DNA from: Phymorhynchus buccinoides
Lineage: Eukaryota > Mollusca > Gastropoda > Neogastropoda > Raphitomidae
Direction: 5' to 3'
Assembly (NCBI GenBank): GCA_017654935.2
Contig: CM065712.1
Coordinates: 16,678,090-16,742,089 of the forward strand
Length of the DNA: 64,000 nucleotides
Shown here: positions 38,051 through 50,700 of the stretch, in pieces
Layout: every line of letters starts with the position of its first letter
Numbering within the stretch: position 1 is the stretch's first letter
Program-made: the position numbers and the translations under genes
Notes under the pieces: model-generated
Told to the model about the DNA's origin: nothing
The model's database searches: none
What the model saw: only the letters and a program-made list of their open reading frames with translations

Positions 38051-38622
38051 AAATATCGCCATAGGTTGACCATTCCCATGCCTGGGTATAGTAAGAAAGT
38101 GTCTGTTGCTTGCCTGTCCGTCGTTTCCGACAATGACTGCCAGATAGCAGAGAGGGCAGCTGCTATTCTGGCGGGCTGGGCTACAATTTATTTATGTTGG
38201 AAATGCCTTGCCCCAGGGTACATCCCCACTCTCTCGGCCAAAGGGATTCGAGGACGAGAGTTGGCATTGGGGAAGGTCCCCAGAGGCCAACCAATCCCTT
38301 TGGCTGCAGCACCAGAGCCGGTGCAAGGGCCCCCTCGTTCGGGAGTCATAGTCTTCCACGAAAGACTAAGCTGTAGCATGATATTCCAATACTGTAGAAT
38401 ATCATGTATAGTACAGCTCTCATTTACTATTGGCCCTTACTACAGTCTAATGTCAACCAGTGATAAAAGCCATCTGAGTAAGTATAATAACAAGAACTCA
38501 CTGAGTTCTGTGCAAAACTTTTGGGGTGCGCCTTTATAATCAGGTGTGCCCTGTAGACCGAAAAATACAGTAGTCATAAGGGTCAGGAATCTCTATCCAG
38601 GGGAGAAAAAGGTTTTAAAAAG

Positions 38623-39081
38623 CAGGCATGAAAACTACTGTTCCCCCAAAAAGAGAGATTTTTTCAGCTGATAAATCCTTCCACCCGGATTTTCAGCTGA
38701 CGTCAGAAGTTTTGTTGAGGGGGGCAATACTCTTATCAAAAATTTTTGTTGCACAAAATCACTAACGTCAGAACTTTTGTTCAGCGGGGGGGGGGGCTAA
38801 TCTGTTCCCTAAAATTGGAAACGGCGGAGCTGTTTTCATACCTGATATTATTCTTCATGCACGGCTTGCTCTTCAGACGCCATTTTGGAAGTGATGACAT
38901 CGGGAGGAGGAGAAGGCGCGAAATGATGATCGTGCCGTTTAAAGACCCAGCATGCCGAGTTTTTATTCCATTTTCGAAAAAAAAATTTAGGCGGAGATTT
39001 TTTTTTTAATGCGGAGATTGGTCGATTTCGGAAAAAAATTAGGCGGAGAAGGCGGAGAAAATGGAGATGTTTTCATGCCTG
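38623..39081. mobile_element. TIR element with CAGGCATGAAAAC ends
   Basis: CAGGCATGAAAAC at 38623 and GTTTTCATGCCTG at 39081. hAT-like by end sequence only; no transposase. Confidence 0.6.
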
Positions 39082-39209
39082 AAAAATGTATCGCCATATA
39101 GTCAGTTAGTGACTGCCCACAGACACACAGATTGACAGAGAAATGCACAGGCGCTTGTTCCAAACTGCAAGGTACTCCCTCTTCTTACAACTGGGAGTAC
39201 CATATGGGT

Positions 39210-39250
39210 GCAACCACACAAAATGAAAAAACATGAAAGACCGGGGTCTA
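39210..39250. repeat. dispersed repeat R3 fragment
   Basis: GGGTGCAACCACACAAAATG, also at 60925-61020, and as longer relatives at 46228-46735 and 51541-51900. The fold-back element at 39251 splits this copy, which resumes near 39500. Confidence 0.5.
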
Positions 39251-39500
39251 AAGGCGGCGACAGATCAGGTCATGACGTTTCACCTCATTTGCATACCATC
39301 TAACTCGATCAATCCGACTCAGTGGGGCCCAGTCAGGTGTCAGGTGACAGGGCCAAATAGGGCGGGTTCTAAATTTCACTGATCGAGTCTGATCGAGTCA
39401 GGTGGCTTGTGACCTCTTCTGTGCGGGAAACAAAATGTGGTCAACGTCACGACCTGATTGAGTCATATGAGGCAGCCACATAGTCTGTCGCCGCCTTAAG
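39251..39500. mobile_element. fold-back element with GGCGGCGACAGA ends
   Basis: AAGGCGGCGACAGATCAGGT pairs with the right end TAGTCTGTCGCCGCCTTAAG. Confidence 0.7.
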
Positions 39501-40471
39501 GGCAATGTCCCCCTGCAGCTGAAGAAAAAAATGATTTATGAAGGTATTTTAGATTGCTTTTTCCAGTTTATACACATGCTTTAAAGTGTTTGAAAAATAC
39601 AGTAGACACACAAAGATCTTGTTGGACAACATTTAAAAAAAGGAAATTCCTTTTCTGGTAAAATTCAAAAACAGGAAATCCTTGTATACCAGGAAAAGTT
39701 GCACCCATGGAGTACAGTACACGGATAGAAAAAGAGAAGAAACGTACACAATTCACAGACACAGAAACGCACAGTGCCTTAATCCAATTGCAAAGTACTT
39801 CCTCCTTTCTCACAGAACTGGGAGAACACGAAGAAAGAATACAAGGGGGAAAAAAGAAAGGCATTGTTGACACACACACACACACACATGCGCACGCACA
39901 CACACACTTTTTTCTTTTTTTTTTGCTGTCCCATCTTCTGGGCCGTACAGTGGCGTTGCTCCCATGCCGCTCATTCCGAATCCCAATTCGCAGCCACACC
40001 CCGGCTTGTTCAGGTCGCAGAATCCGAGACCAGCAGTTCAAGGGGAGCGAATCTATGTTAGGCCATCAGGAGGCAACCAACCGAGGAGACATTGCACTGC
40101 TGCTGAGTCACTTCGGTGGAGTTTTTTGTCTGAATCACTTTTAGTGGAAGGACGTTAAACTGAAGAACAACACACACACAAACACACACACACACACACA
40201 CACAGAGCGTCAGAGCTCACAAGGAAATGTACAGTCCCTCAACCCAAATGCAAAGTACTCCCTCTCTTTCTCACATAAACTGGAAGCACAACACAAGTAA
40301 AACAAAAAGAAAAGCAGAGCTTCCAATAACATACAAAAAAAATTCTCTGAAATGCTTTGAGAAATGAGCCAAAAATCCCTTAAATTTTTAGGGAGGGTTT
40401 TAGCTTTTCTTGTTAGTTCTGTTGAAATGTTGCAAAGATTTTGAAATGTCCGATTTTTAGCTGTCAGAACA

Positions 40472-40624
40472 AGCCGTATTTTACGAACAAGGGCGCACCC
40501 CCCAAATTTTACACAAAAATCAGTTTGCTACAGTATAGTTTCTTACTGTATTATCAGTCACATTATAAAGCGCAGGGGTCTGTCTAGGAAAAAAGTATCG
40601 CCTTATAGTCCGTAAAATACGGTA
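40472..40624. mobile_element. family C1 MITE
   Basis: CCGTATTTTACGAACAAGGG to CTTATAGTCCGTAAAATACG. Confidence 0.8.
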
Positions 40625-41006
40625 TTATCTTTGTTCCACCACTTTTAATACCCGAAAATAAAATTTTCTCCCCCCCAAAAGTTTTTTTCAATTTTCGTTG
40701 AAATCCCAAAAATTGGATAAAACAAAAATAATTTGGAGCCGTGGAAAAGGAAAAGAGAGGGCAAATGTTAAGTTGAAGCCCCTGTTCGCATTCCTACGCT
40801 GGTTGGCTGATTGAATGGGCGGAGAGAGAGCTACTACAAGGCCTTGAACGGCCTCATCCACAAGCGTGAAACGGGAATGCAGTTTGGCTACTTTCGACCA
40901 AAACTTCTCATCAAACATTTCCACTAAGATGCAACACTTTGCATTTGCCACGCTCTAAATTCAACTCAGTGAAGTTCAAGGTCGCCGGCAAGCGGCAAAT
41001 GCCCTA

Positions 41007-41012
41007 TTTATT
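41007..41012 (-). terminator. possible SHMT2 polyadenylation signal
   Basis: First AATAAA on the minus strand after the stop codon that I see, about 840 bp downstream and beyond the G-rich array. A shorter UTR using a variant signal is possible. Confidence 0.3.
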
Positions 41013-41287
41013 GTTAAGGAAGCTGATTCGTTGATAAAAGGGGAAAACAAATCTCAACTGGCTTCTTTCCGTCAATGAATTATCTAAGAAGAATTAATTT
41101 CTGGTACATGCATACGAGCCCATTCAACCTAACTTCACGTTTAGCAGAGGGGAAGACACCGGTTAATGGAACAGCCAGGATGAAATGAAAGGGGCGGAGC
41201 TTCACGGGATGGAAGAGCATTGTATCCGGGAGAGTGCGTGAAGGAACAAGGGGCTTAACTTTGCCATTTGCCAAAGAGAGAGGCAGT

Positions 41288-41845
41288 ATCCGGGGGGGGG
41301 GGGGGGGGGGGGGGGGGAGTAGTGGGTTGTCAGGGAGGGGGGGGGGAGGGGGGGGATGGGGGGGGGGGGGTAGTGTGTTGTCAGGGAGGGGTGGGGATGG
41401 GGATGGGGGTGGGGTGGGGGGGGTAGTGGGTTGTCAGGGAGGGGTGGGGATGGGGATGGGGGTGGGGGTGGGGGAGTAGTGGGTTGTCAGGGAGGGGTGG
41501 GGAGGGGGGTGGGGGTGGGGGGTAGTGGGTTGTCAGGGAGGGGGGGGATGGGGATGGGGGATGGGGGTGGGGTGGGGGGGGTAATGGGTTGTCAGGGAGG
41601 GGTGGGGATGGGGATGGGGGTGGGGGGGTAGTGGGTTGTCAGGGAGGGGTGGGGATGGGGGATGGGGGTGGGGTGTAGTGGGTTGTCAGGGAGGGGTGGG
41701 GATGGGGGTGGGGGAGTAGTGGGTTGTCAGGGATGGGTGGGGATGGGGATGGGGGATGGGGGTGGGGTGGGGGGGTAGTGGGTTGTCAGGGAGGGGTGGG
41801 GATGGGGGAGGGGTGGGGAGGGGGAGGGGGGATGGGGGTGGGGGG
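41288..41845 (-). repeat. G-rich minisatellite at the SHMT2 stop codon
   Basis: About ten units of 45-60 bp with TAGTGGGTTGTCAGGGAGGG and GGGGATGGGGATGGGGG on the plus strand. The SHMT2 transcript is C-rich here. Confidence 0.97.
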
Positions 41846-41848
41846 TGC

Positions 41849-41976
41849 TCATCTCTCCATGAACCCCGGCATGGGGAAGTCCTTGGCGAAGGACTGCACC
41901 TCAGCTTTCAGGGACTGCAGCTGGGAGGTCGCCTCTGAGTTCTCCTGGACGAACGCCTTGAACTCTCTGAGGTTTT
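41849..41976 (-). CDS. SHMT2: SHMT2 terminal exon (FPMPGFMER)
   Basis: The acceptor is CTTTTCACAG and the stop is TGA at 41849-41851. It encodes [19 protein letters not shown] and ends [12 protein letters not shown], the usual SHMT2 end. A G-rich minisatellite (C-rich on the mRNA) starts within 10 bp of the stop. Confidence 0.96.
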
Positions 41977-42031
41977 CTGTGAAAAGAAGCAGATCAATCA
42001 ATCAATCGATCAATCAATCAATCGATCAATC

Positions 42032-42091
<60 letters not shown>

Positions 42092-42214
42092 ATCGATCGA
42101 TAATCGATCGATCGATCTTATAAGACCGCTCCCTGATAAGACCTCATTTTGGATGATTTTTGAAGGTCTTATAAGGGAGGTTCCACTGTAATGGATCGAT
42201 TGATCGATTGATCG

Positions 42215-42267
<53 letters not shown>

Positions 42268-44679
42268 GATCGATCGATCGATCGATCGATCGATCGATCG
42301 ATCGATCAATCAATCAATCAATCAATCGATCCATTACAGTGGAACCTCTCTTATAAGACCTTCAAAAATCATCCAAAATGAGGTCTTATAAGGGAGGGGT
42401 CTTATAAGGAGGTAATTTTAATACTTGCAAAGGGCAATGTGTCAAAGTAGGTCTTATATGGGAGGGAGTCTTATAATGGGAAGTCTTATAAAGGAGGTTC
42501 CACTGTAATCAGTTAAAGGCCTGCCACACTACATACGATTTGCTGTCAATGCGATGCGATTGTGACGATGCGAGACATGATTCATGCGACATACTTCTGT
42601 CTAAAAAATAATTCTACTACTTTGGCTCTACATACTCAAGTAGTCCCAATGCATGAATTTCACGTGAATCATGACCCGCATCGTCACAATCGCATCGCAT
42701 TGACAGCAAACCGCATGTAGTGTAGCAGGCACTTATCCGCATCGCAATGATTTTGAATTATTCAAAAAACTCACAAATCACTCCAGTCATACACACAAAC
42801 AAAACATACATAAACAAAAGGAGAAATGAAAGATTACAGGTTTTTACTTCAGGTTTAGACATAGGGAAGTGGTAGATCAGACTTTTTTTATATAGAGACT
42901 TTAGATAGAAAAACTCTCTACACCGATTGGTTCCCCCACAACGAACCACTACAAAAGCAAAGCCAGGGGCAAAATTGTGGTCTAAGGGAGTGAAGCGAGT
43001 TTAGAAGTGAACAAGGTATGGTGTGCACACAGATTTACTTCCCTTGAAGCAAACGCATCAAATTGACAGCTATCAATGAATTCTGGACATATATGTCTGG
43101 AACGACTTGATTGAGTTAACTATCATTGTGACACACCTATCAATCAATCATGCAATCAATGAACAGACAAAAAACTACAACATAAAACCGCAGCTGATAC
43201 ACTGTTCTGGGTTCTTTTCCACGAAGGAAGCCTTGAATTCATTCAATAATAATAATAATAATGATTATTTACATAGCGCCTATTCTCTGACTTAGGGCTC
43301 TAAGTGCTTTACATATTTCATGCAAACACAACATAGAATATGCATTATCTTATGCAATCAGATTATGACGAATGTACATACATTTTACATGAGTAGAATA
43401 TAGAAAAGTACATATCGTTGCTGCCCGACGCTAACCGTGTATTTACACAATCAGTGATTTAACAGGAGCATCAAAAAACATATTGTCGCCTGTTACAAAG
43501 TCAATCCCCATTTGATATACGCTTGACCCTTCTTCTTTACCGATGAGTAAACATGTGACACAATAAAAGTTGCATTAACACCCAAACTTTTCGTGACAAT
43601 TCAGTTACACGGTTAGTCACAAAGTTAGTGCATTGTTCTCACAATGGGAGATACGACAGCTGCCGGCAGTTACACGATTAGCGTGACCAGTTACACGCTT
43701 ATCGCGTCAAAACCAGCAACAACCCGCCACATACACAATTATTTCCATGGCATCATGTGACAAATTTGAGCATTTTCATTGGTCGCAGACACAAGATATT
43801 TATAGAAGACCTGCGTGAGGTCACTGGAAGGAGTTTCAATAAAAAATCTATTTTTGTCAAATTTTGTAGATACACGGTTAGCGTCGGACAGCGACGATAT
43901 ACACAAAGGCACAAAAACGCATATCTTGAAAAAGGTACACAACTTACAGAAACACACACACACACACACAGACGTGCGCGGTCTCTGTGAATTAACTCTT
44001 TTAGCACCATGGGCGAATACAATCACCCAAGACATTACTCTACAGTACACTCCCACCAAATGCAAAGACATTCACTGCCAAGTATTTGGTATATTCAAGT
44101 CACAGAAACTTATCTCTATGAAATTCAGGCTGCTCTCCCCCGGAGAGCGCATCGCCGCAAGCGCAGCGCCTACCCAGTTTTTATTTTAAATTTGGGGGGG
44201 GGGGGGTGGAGGTGGAATCCTTCACAATTTCTATTAATAGAAACAAAGACACAATCAACAAACAAATCAATGGACGAAAAAAAACCAAATAAACAACTTA
44301 ATGGGTAAATAAACAAAAAACAAAAAAGATGGGAAAAAAGGGAAAACGAGAAAGAGACAGTCTGGATTTAAAAAAAATTCAACAGCAACAATAATTTATA
44401 ACTAGTATGTCACTGTGTGTGTATGTATGTGTGTGTGTCTTTATGAAATTTGTAAATTGGAAAAAATGTTCAATCAAAAAATAATAGAACTGTAACAGTT
44501 GGTGTGTGTGTGTTAGTGCGTTGTGTGTGTGAGTGTGTTGTGTGTGTTCTGTGTGGGTATATCTGCTTGCATGTGTATGAGTGTATGCATACGCAGGAGA
44601 GATTGTGTTCGGCTAGAGGGGGGGGGGGGGGGGTGTGTGCGAGCATGTGTCTGTGAATGCGAGTACACGTGTGTGTTTT

Positions 44680-44729
<50 letters not shown>

Positions 44730-47700
44730 ATGTGCACATGTTTGTACAAGTGTATGTTTGAGTAAGTTTGTGTGCGTTTCAGTGAGAATGTGTTTTCTGT
44801 GTGTTTGATTAAATGTGTGTGGGTATGTATCTGTATGTCTGTGTGCAAGAACGCGTTCACTCTCGTGCGTGCACGTACGTGCGTGTGTGTCTGTTTTGCG
44901 TGTGTGTGCTGTTGTGCGTGTGTGAGTGTTTCAATGCTGATTGTAAAGTGCTTTGTGCTCGATAAAAAGCGCTATATAAATATCCATTTATTATTATTAT
45001 TATTATAACAGGATCCAGTGCAGATCTATAAAAAAAACAAAAAAAACCAACAACAATGAATCAGGCATCAGAATAGTTTGAAGTCCAATTCTCTGAAAAC
45101 CACGGTAAAAGGGCCATCAAGGCCTTTGACTGAAGATTGATTTTTGATTGATTTAAACTCAAGTCTGTTCACACAATGGTGATATTAATTGACTGAAGAG
45201 GGACAACACAGAAACCAGTTCTGAACAACACCAAAAAGGCTTAATATAGTGAGAAATCACTTTAAAATGCTATTTAACACAAAGGATAACGCTCGATAAA
45301 AAGGCAAAACCTCTGACAGAAATTCTTAATCCTCTGACAATTCTGATGCCTGATGAATGTACTCACTGGTCTGTTTTTGAACGTTCACAGCAATCTGAAC
45401 TCCTCTGTCCAACAGTTCCACTACGCGGTCAAAGTCTGCTTCCTTGAAGCCGCGACTGGTCAGGGCGGGACTTCCTGTCGACAACATCATCATCGTTATC
45501 GATATCATCATCCTTATTGTCACCATCATAATTTAAATTATCATAACCGTCATCATCATCGTCTTCATTACCATCGTCAATATCATACTCATCATCACCA
45601 TTGTAGTCATCAACGCTGTCATCATTTTGAGTGTCATCATCATCATTATTGCAATTATAGCATTGTCTTATTTTTTTTTAATGTTGTACTTCACTGACCT
45701 AGTCGCAGCCCCCCGGGCGTCATGGCGCTCTTGTCGCCGGCACACGTGTTCTTGTTGACGGTGATGTAGCACAGCTCCAACACGCGCTCCACGCGCGCCC
45801 CGTCCGTGCCGTGAGGCTTCAGGTCAACCAGCACCAAGTGGTTCTCCGTGCCCCCTGGGAAGGGGAGAGACAAAACATACCATATATACATGGATGCAAC
45901 TTAGAGAAAATCTAACAACAGGCAAGGCAGGGGTCCAGGCCCCTGGCAGGGTACAGTTGGGGGGGGGGGGGTCAGGGAGGCAACGCCCCCTGAAACTGAA
46001 GAAAAAGCAAAATCATACTCAATTTGAAGCTTATTCCAGGCTTGTACAGTGAGAATTCAACACTTTTCCCCCCTTAAACTTTGAATCAAATTTTTTTGGT
46101 GCTCAAAATTTTGAAAAACAGGCGCGGCCTCGTGTCCGAGGCCAGGTTGCATTCATGGACATAAGGCGATGCAACAAACTTTGAATTTTGAGTCAAGTTT
46201 GGGGGGTGCATCTTATAATCAGGTGCGCCTTATGGGTGCAACTCCCAAAAATGAAAACAAAAATGAAAGGTAGGGGTCCAGGAACCCATGGCCCCGGCAG
46301 GGTCACAGGGGCAGCGCCCCGTCGGACGATTCAGGGGGGCAAGTTAAGAGAGAGATATAATGAGATAGACAGACAGTTAAAATGATAGACAGACAGTTTG
46401 AGTTTGATAAGCCTTGTAAAATTATTACATTGCCTTTGTAATCTTCCAAGATAAAACAAACTAAATTCCAAACGCCCCAAATTGCTTGTGGTCCTCATTG
46501 TCCATCATGCAGACGAAGCTGTGGGGAACAGAAAACGACCTTCAACAAACCGCCCATTTCATCAAAACCATCAAAATTTGGGTTTGATCAACCGGCCATC
46601 AGCACTTTTGGAACGCAGAAGAAGAAGCTTGTGGTTAATTTTGTTGTTGATCAATTAAAAAACACTGAAGTTCATTTTCTGGTAAAATTAAAAATACTGA
46701 AATCAGTGTAAAAATGAAAGAGTAGCACCCATGTCTGAGTCTGTAAAATACGGTACAGTACCCCCCCCCCCCCCTCCCCCCTCCCCCCTGGATGAAAGTC
46801 AAACATTCTCTCAATCCTGAAATAACACCTTTCAACATTCTCTGGATCTTCCCAATCCTGAAACAGTAAAAATAATGTTCAATGTGTGTCTGTCAGGATA
46901 GGTGGGGATAGTGTTGCAGTTGCATATTGTCGGTGAAATAAAAAAAAACCTTGCATCTCAATTTTGGTAGATTTGAGAAAAATGAACCAAAATTTTTTTT
47001 TAATTAACTGCGTTGACACAATTGATTAACTATGATGAATATGTTGTTCAAGACATTGCGAGTTTAGTCCTGCATTTCGTTAAAATTATTTTTAAAAAAA
47101 CATTTTTAGACTTGAAAAGAACGAAGATACAAGGTTTTTGTCCTTACAGGTTTTTCTTCTACAGTGGTACCCCTCTAATAAGACCTTGAAAGTGCGGTGA
47201 AAAAAGTCTTATCTGAGGGGTGGTCTTATTAGAGGACCAAGCATCTTTTCCGAGTCGCCATACGCGGCACATACGCGGATTTTCCCGAATCCATTAAAAA
47301 AAATTTTTATGCTGGTCGTCACCTGTGCGTGTAGACATCGTCAATCTCGGTAAAAACGAACCGTTCTCATGTCGAAATTGAAGAATTTAATCAGCCATAT
47401 CACGATCTGACCACTAAATTTCACCACTTTTATGCACATGTGTCATCACTGAGCAGTTTATGATCAAAGTGTGAACTGAAACAGTCGCGATCGTGTCGAT
47501 CTTTACGAACTCTGTGCACACGTAAATTATGCGAAGTCAACTTCCAAGTTGAAACTAGGTGATCGGTCATACTCCATAAGTTGGAACTCAGTGAATCAGA
47601 ATGGTTTCACTTTACAAAAAAAAAGTTGAAAAGCAGCTCCTTTCCGCTATCAGACTGATAAATCGGCGTTAGTGTGTGCACTACAACTCTCGCTGAATGC

Positions 47701-50700
47701 AAACAATTCACAAAATCCGATAAATGAAAGCAGCTGGCGCATTAGCGTTTGCCGTGATTTCGTATCTGCGGTGTATGCGGCGCCATTTTGTCAGCCGAGT
47801 TGTATGCGCGGTAAAAGTTCTGTGTGTGCAAACTGTGACTAAAAATGAACTGCCACAGCGTTACTTTGTCATGTTTTGTGTTGTGTTGTGTCGTTGTGCA
47901 TAATCCAGTATTTAGTAGGTCCGTTATGGCGAAGATTAGGTCTGTACTGTTATGTGTAGTTTGTGTGTGAGTGCAACATGGGCCATCGAAGTTGCCATCG
48001 GACCCGTTGCCATGACTTTCGATCACGAGTTCGTCTGCTTTTCATCGAGAGATCGATTTGCACGAACTTGACTGCAAAAAGATAAGATTGTGGTCGCATC
48101 TCAACCCCTGAAATCGGGTCGTAAGTCGGAACTCAGGAAAGTCGTATTTGCGGCATAGGATATATAGTGGAATGTGTTCGGGAAGAAAAAAATCGGTCGT
48201 ATGTGAGGAGAAGTCGCATTTACGAGCGTCTTATTAGAGGGGTACCACTGTATTTTCACAACTTCATTTACCCCAGATAGAAAGTCGTTAGAGATACGAG
48301 CTTTTGGTGGAAGGTGGCGGGAAAAATTAGAGTTACTAACTATGTATTAAACTAAAAAATATAAAAAATTCGAGATACGAGGTTTTTGAATTTCACCGAC
48401 GATATCTTTCATTTTGTTGCTTTGATACATGAAAATACCATTTTTGTTGTTGAAACTTCCATAGCAATTCTTGCTGAAATCCTGGCATGTCTAAAACATA
48501 AACTAGCATTCTAGGACTATGACACCAAAAGTTATGACATAATCAATGACATCACACACCCATGGGGGAAGGGGATACAATAAAATGGGGGGTGCAACTG
48601 ACAATAGGAAGCTCCTTAAAGTGCATGAATCCCCTGAAGTCGGAGTGTGGCTGTCCACGTGGCAGGGTAATCAAAAACGCGTCATGTTCTCATCCCTAGC
48701 TGATGCACTTGTACCATAGTGTTCAAGTGCTTCTGTTGTTGAGATGATCCCTGGAGTCTTTTAGCCAGGGTACGACAACAACAACAAAGTGTGCAATAAA
48801 CGACACTAACACGCACACCACTGACCTGACACGACCTTGTACCCTCGTTGTTGAGATGATCCCTGGAGTCTTTTAGCCAGGGTACGCCAACAACAACAAA
48901 CAAAGTGCGTGAAAAACGACACCGATGAGCACCCTAGTCACTGACCTTGTACCCTCGTCGCATCAACGCGTCACACATGAAAAACGACACTGATGAGCAC
49001 CCTAGTCACTGACCTTGTACCCTCGTCGCATCAACGCGTCACACATGAAAAACGACACTGATGAGCACCCTAGTCACTGACCTTGTACCCTCGTCGCATC
49101 AACGCGTCACACATGAAAAACGACACCGATGAGCACCCTAGTCACTGACCTTGTACCCTCGTCGCATCAACGCGTCACACATGAAAAACGACACCGACGA
49201 GCACCCTAGTCACTGACCTTGTACCCTCGTCGCATCAACGCGTCACACATGAAAAACGACACCGATGAGCACCCTAGTCACTGACCTTGTACCCTCGTCG
49301 CATCAACGCGTCACACATGAAAAACGACACCGATGAGCACCCTAGTCACTGACCTTGTACCCTCGTCGCATCAACGCGTCACACATGAAAAACGACACCG
49401 ACGAGCACCCTAGTCACTGACCTTGTACCCTCGTCGCATCAACGCGTCACACATGAAAAACGACACCGATGAGCACCCTAGTCACTGACCTTGTACCCTC
49501 GTCGCATCAACGCGTCACACATGAAAAACGACACCGATGAGCACCCTAGTCACTGACCTTGTACCCTCGTCGCATCAACGCGTCACACATGAAAAACGAC
49601 ACTGATGAGCACCCTAGTCACTGACCTTGTACCCTCGTCGCATCAACGCGTCACACATGAAAAACGACACTGATGAGCACCCTAGTCACTGACCTTGTAC
49701 CCTCGTCGCATCAACGCGTCACACATGAAAAACGACACTGATGAGCACCCTAGTCACTGACCTTGTACCCTCGTCGCATCAACGCGTCACACATGAAAAA
49801 CGACACCGATGAGCACCCTAGTCACTGACCTTGTACCCTCGTCGCATCAACGCGTCACACATGAAAAACGACACCGATGAGCACCCTAGTCACTGACCTT
49901 GTACCCTCGTCGCATCAACGCGTCACACATGAAAAACGACACTGATGAGCACCCTAGTCACTGACCTTGTACCCTCGTCGCATCAACGCGTCACACATGA
50001 AAAACGACACTGATGAGCACCCTAGTCACTGACCTTGTACCCTCGTCGCATCAACGCGTCACACATGAAAAACGACACTGATGAGCACCCTAGTCACTGA
50101 CCTTGTACCCTCGTCGCATCAACGCGTCACACATGAAAAACGACACCGATGAGCACCCTAGTCACTGACCTTGTACCCTCGTCGCATCAACGCGTCACAC
50201 ATGAAAAACGACACCGACGAGCACCCTAGTCACTGACCTTGTACCCTCGTCGCATCAACGCGTCACACATGAAAAACGACACCGACGAGCACCCTAGTCA
50301 CTGACCTTGTACCCTCGTCGCATCAACGCGTCACACATGAAAAACGACACTGACGAGCACCCTAGTCACTGACCTGACACGACCTTGTACCCTCGTCGCA
50401 TCAACGCGTCACACATGAAAAACGACACTGACGAGCACCCTAGTCACTGACCTGACACGACCTTGTACCCTCGTCGCATCAACGCGTCACACATGAAAAA
50501 CGACACTGACGAGCACCCTAGTCACTGACCTGACACGACCTTGTACCCTCGTCGCATCAGCACGTCACACATGACATAACGACACTGACGAGCACCCTAG
50601 TCACTGACCTGACACGACCTTGTACCCTCGTCGCATCAGCACGTCACACATGACATAACGACACTGACGAGCACACTGGTCACTGACCTGACACGACCTT

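Noticed and set aside
38030..38539. A 169-codon gene
   Set aside because: It overlaps the end of hairpin element H1 and ends in a C1 remnant; composition is mixed and no family motif is seen. A dispersed repeat is more likely.
41234..41938. Glycine-rich proteins on the plus strand
   Set aside because: They translate the G-rich minisatellite and run antisense over the SHMT2 last exon.
48900..50700. CRISPR-like array of regular repeats
   Set aside because: The units are contiguous direct repeats without unique spacers, and the unit is an SHMT2 exon end with a splice donor in a eukaryotic intron.
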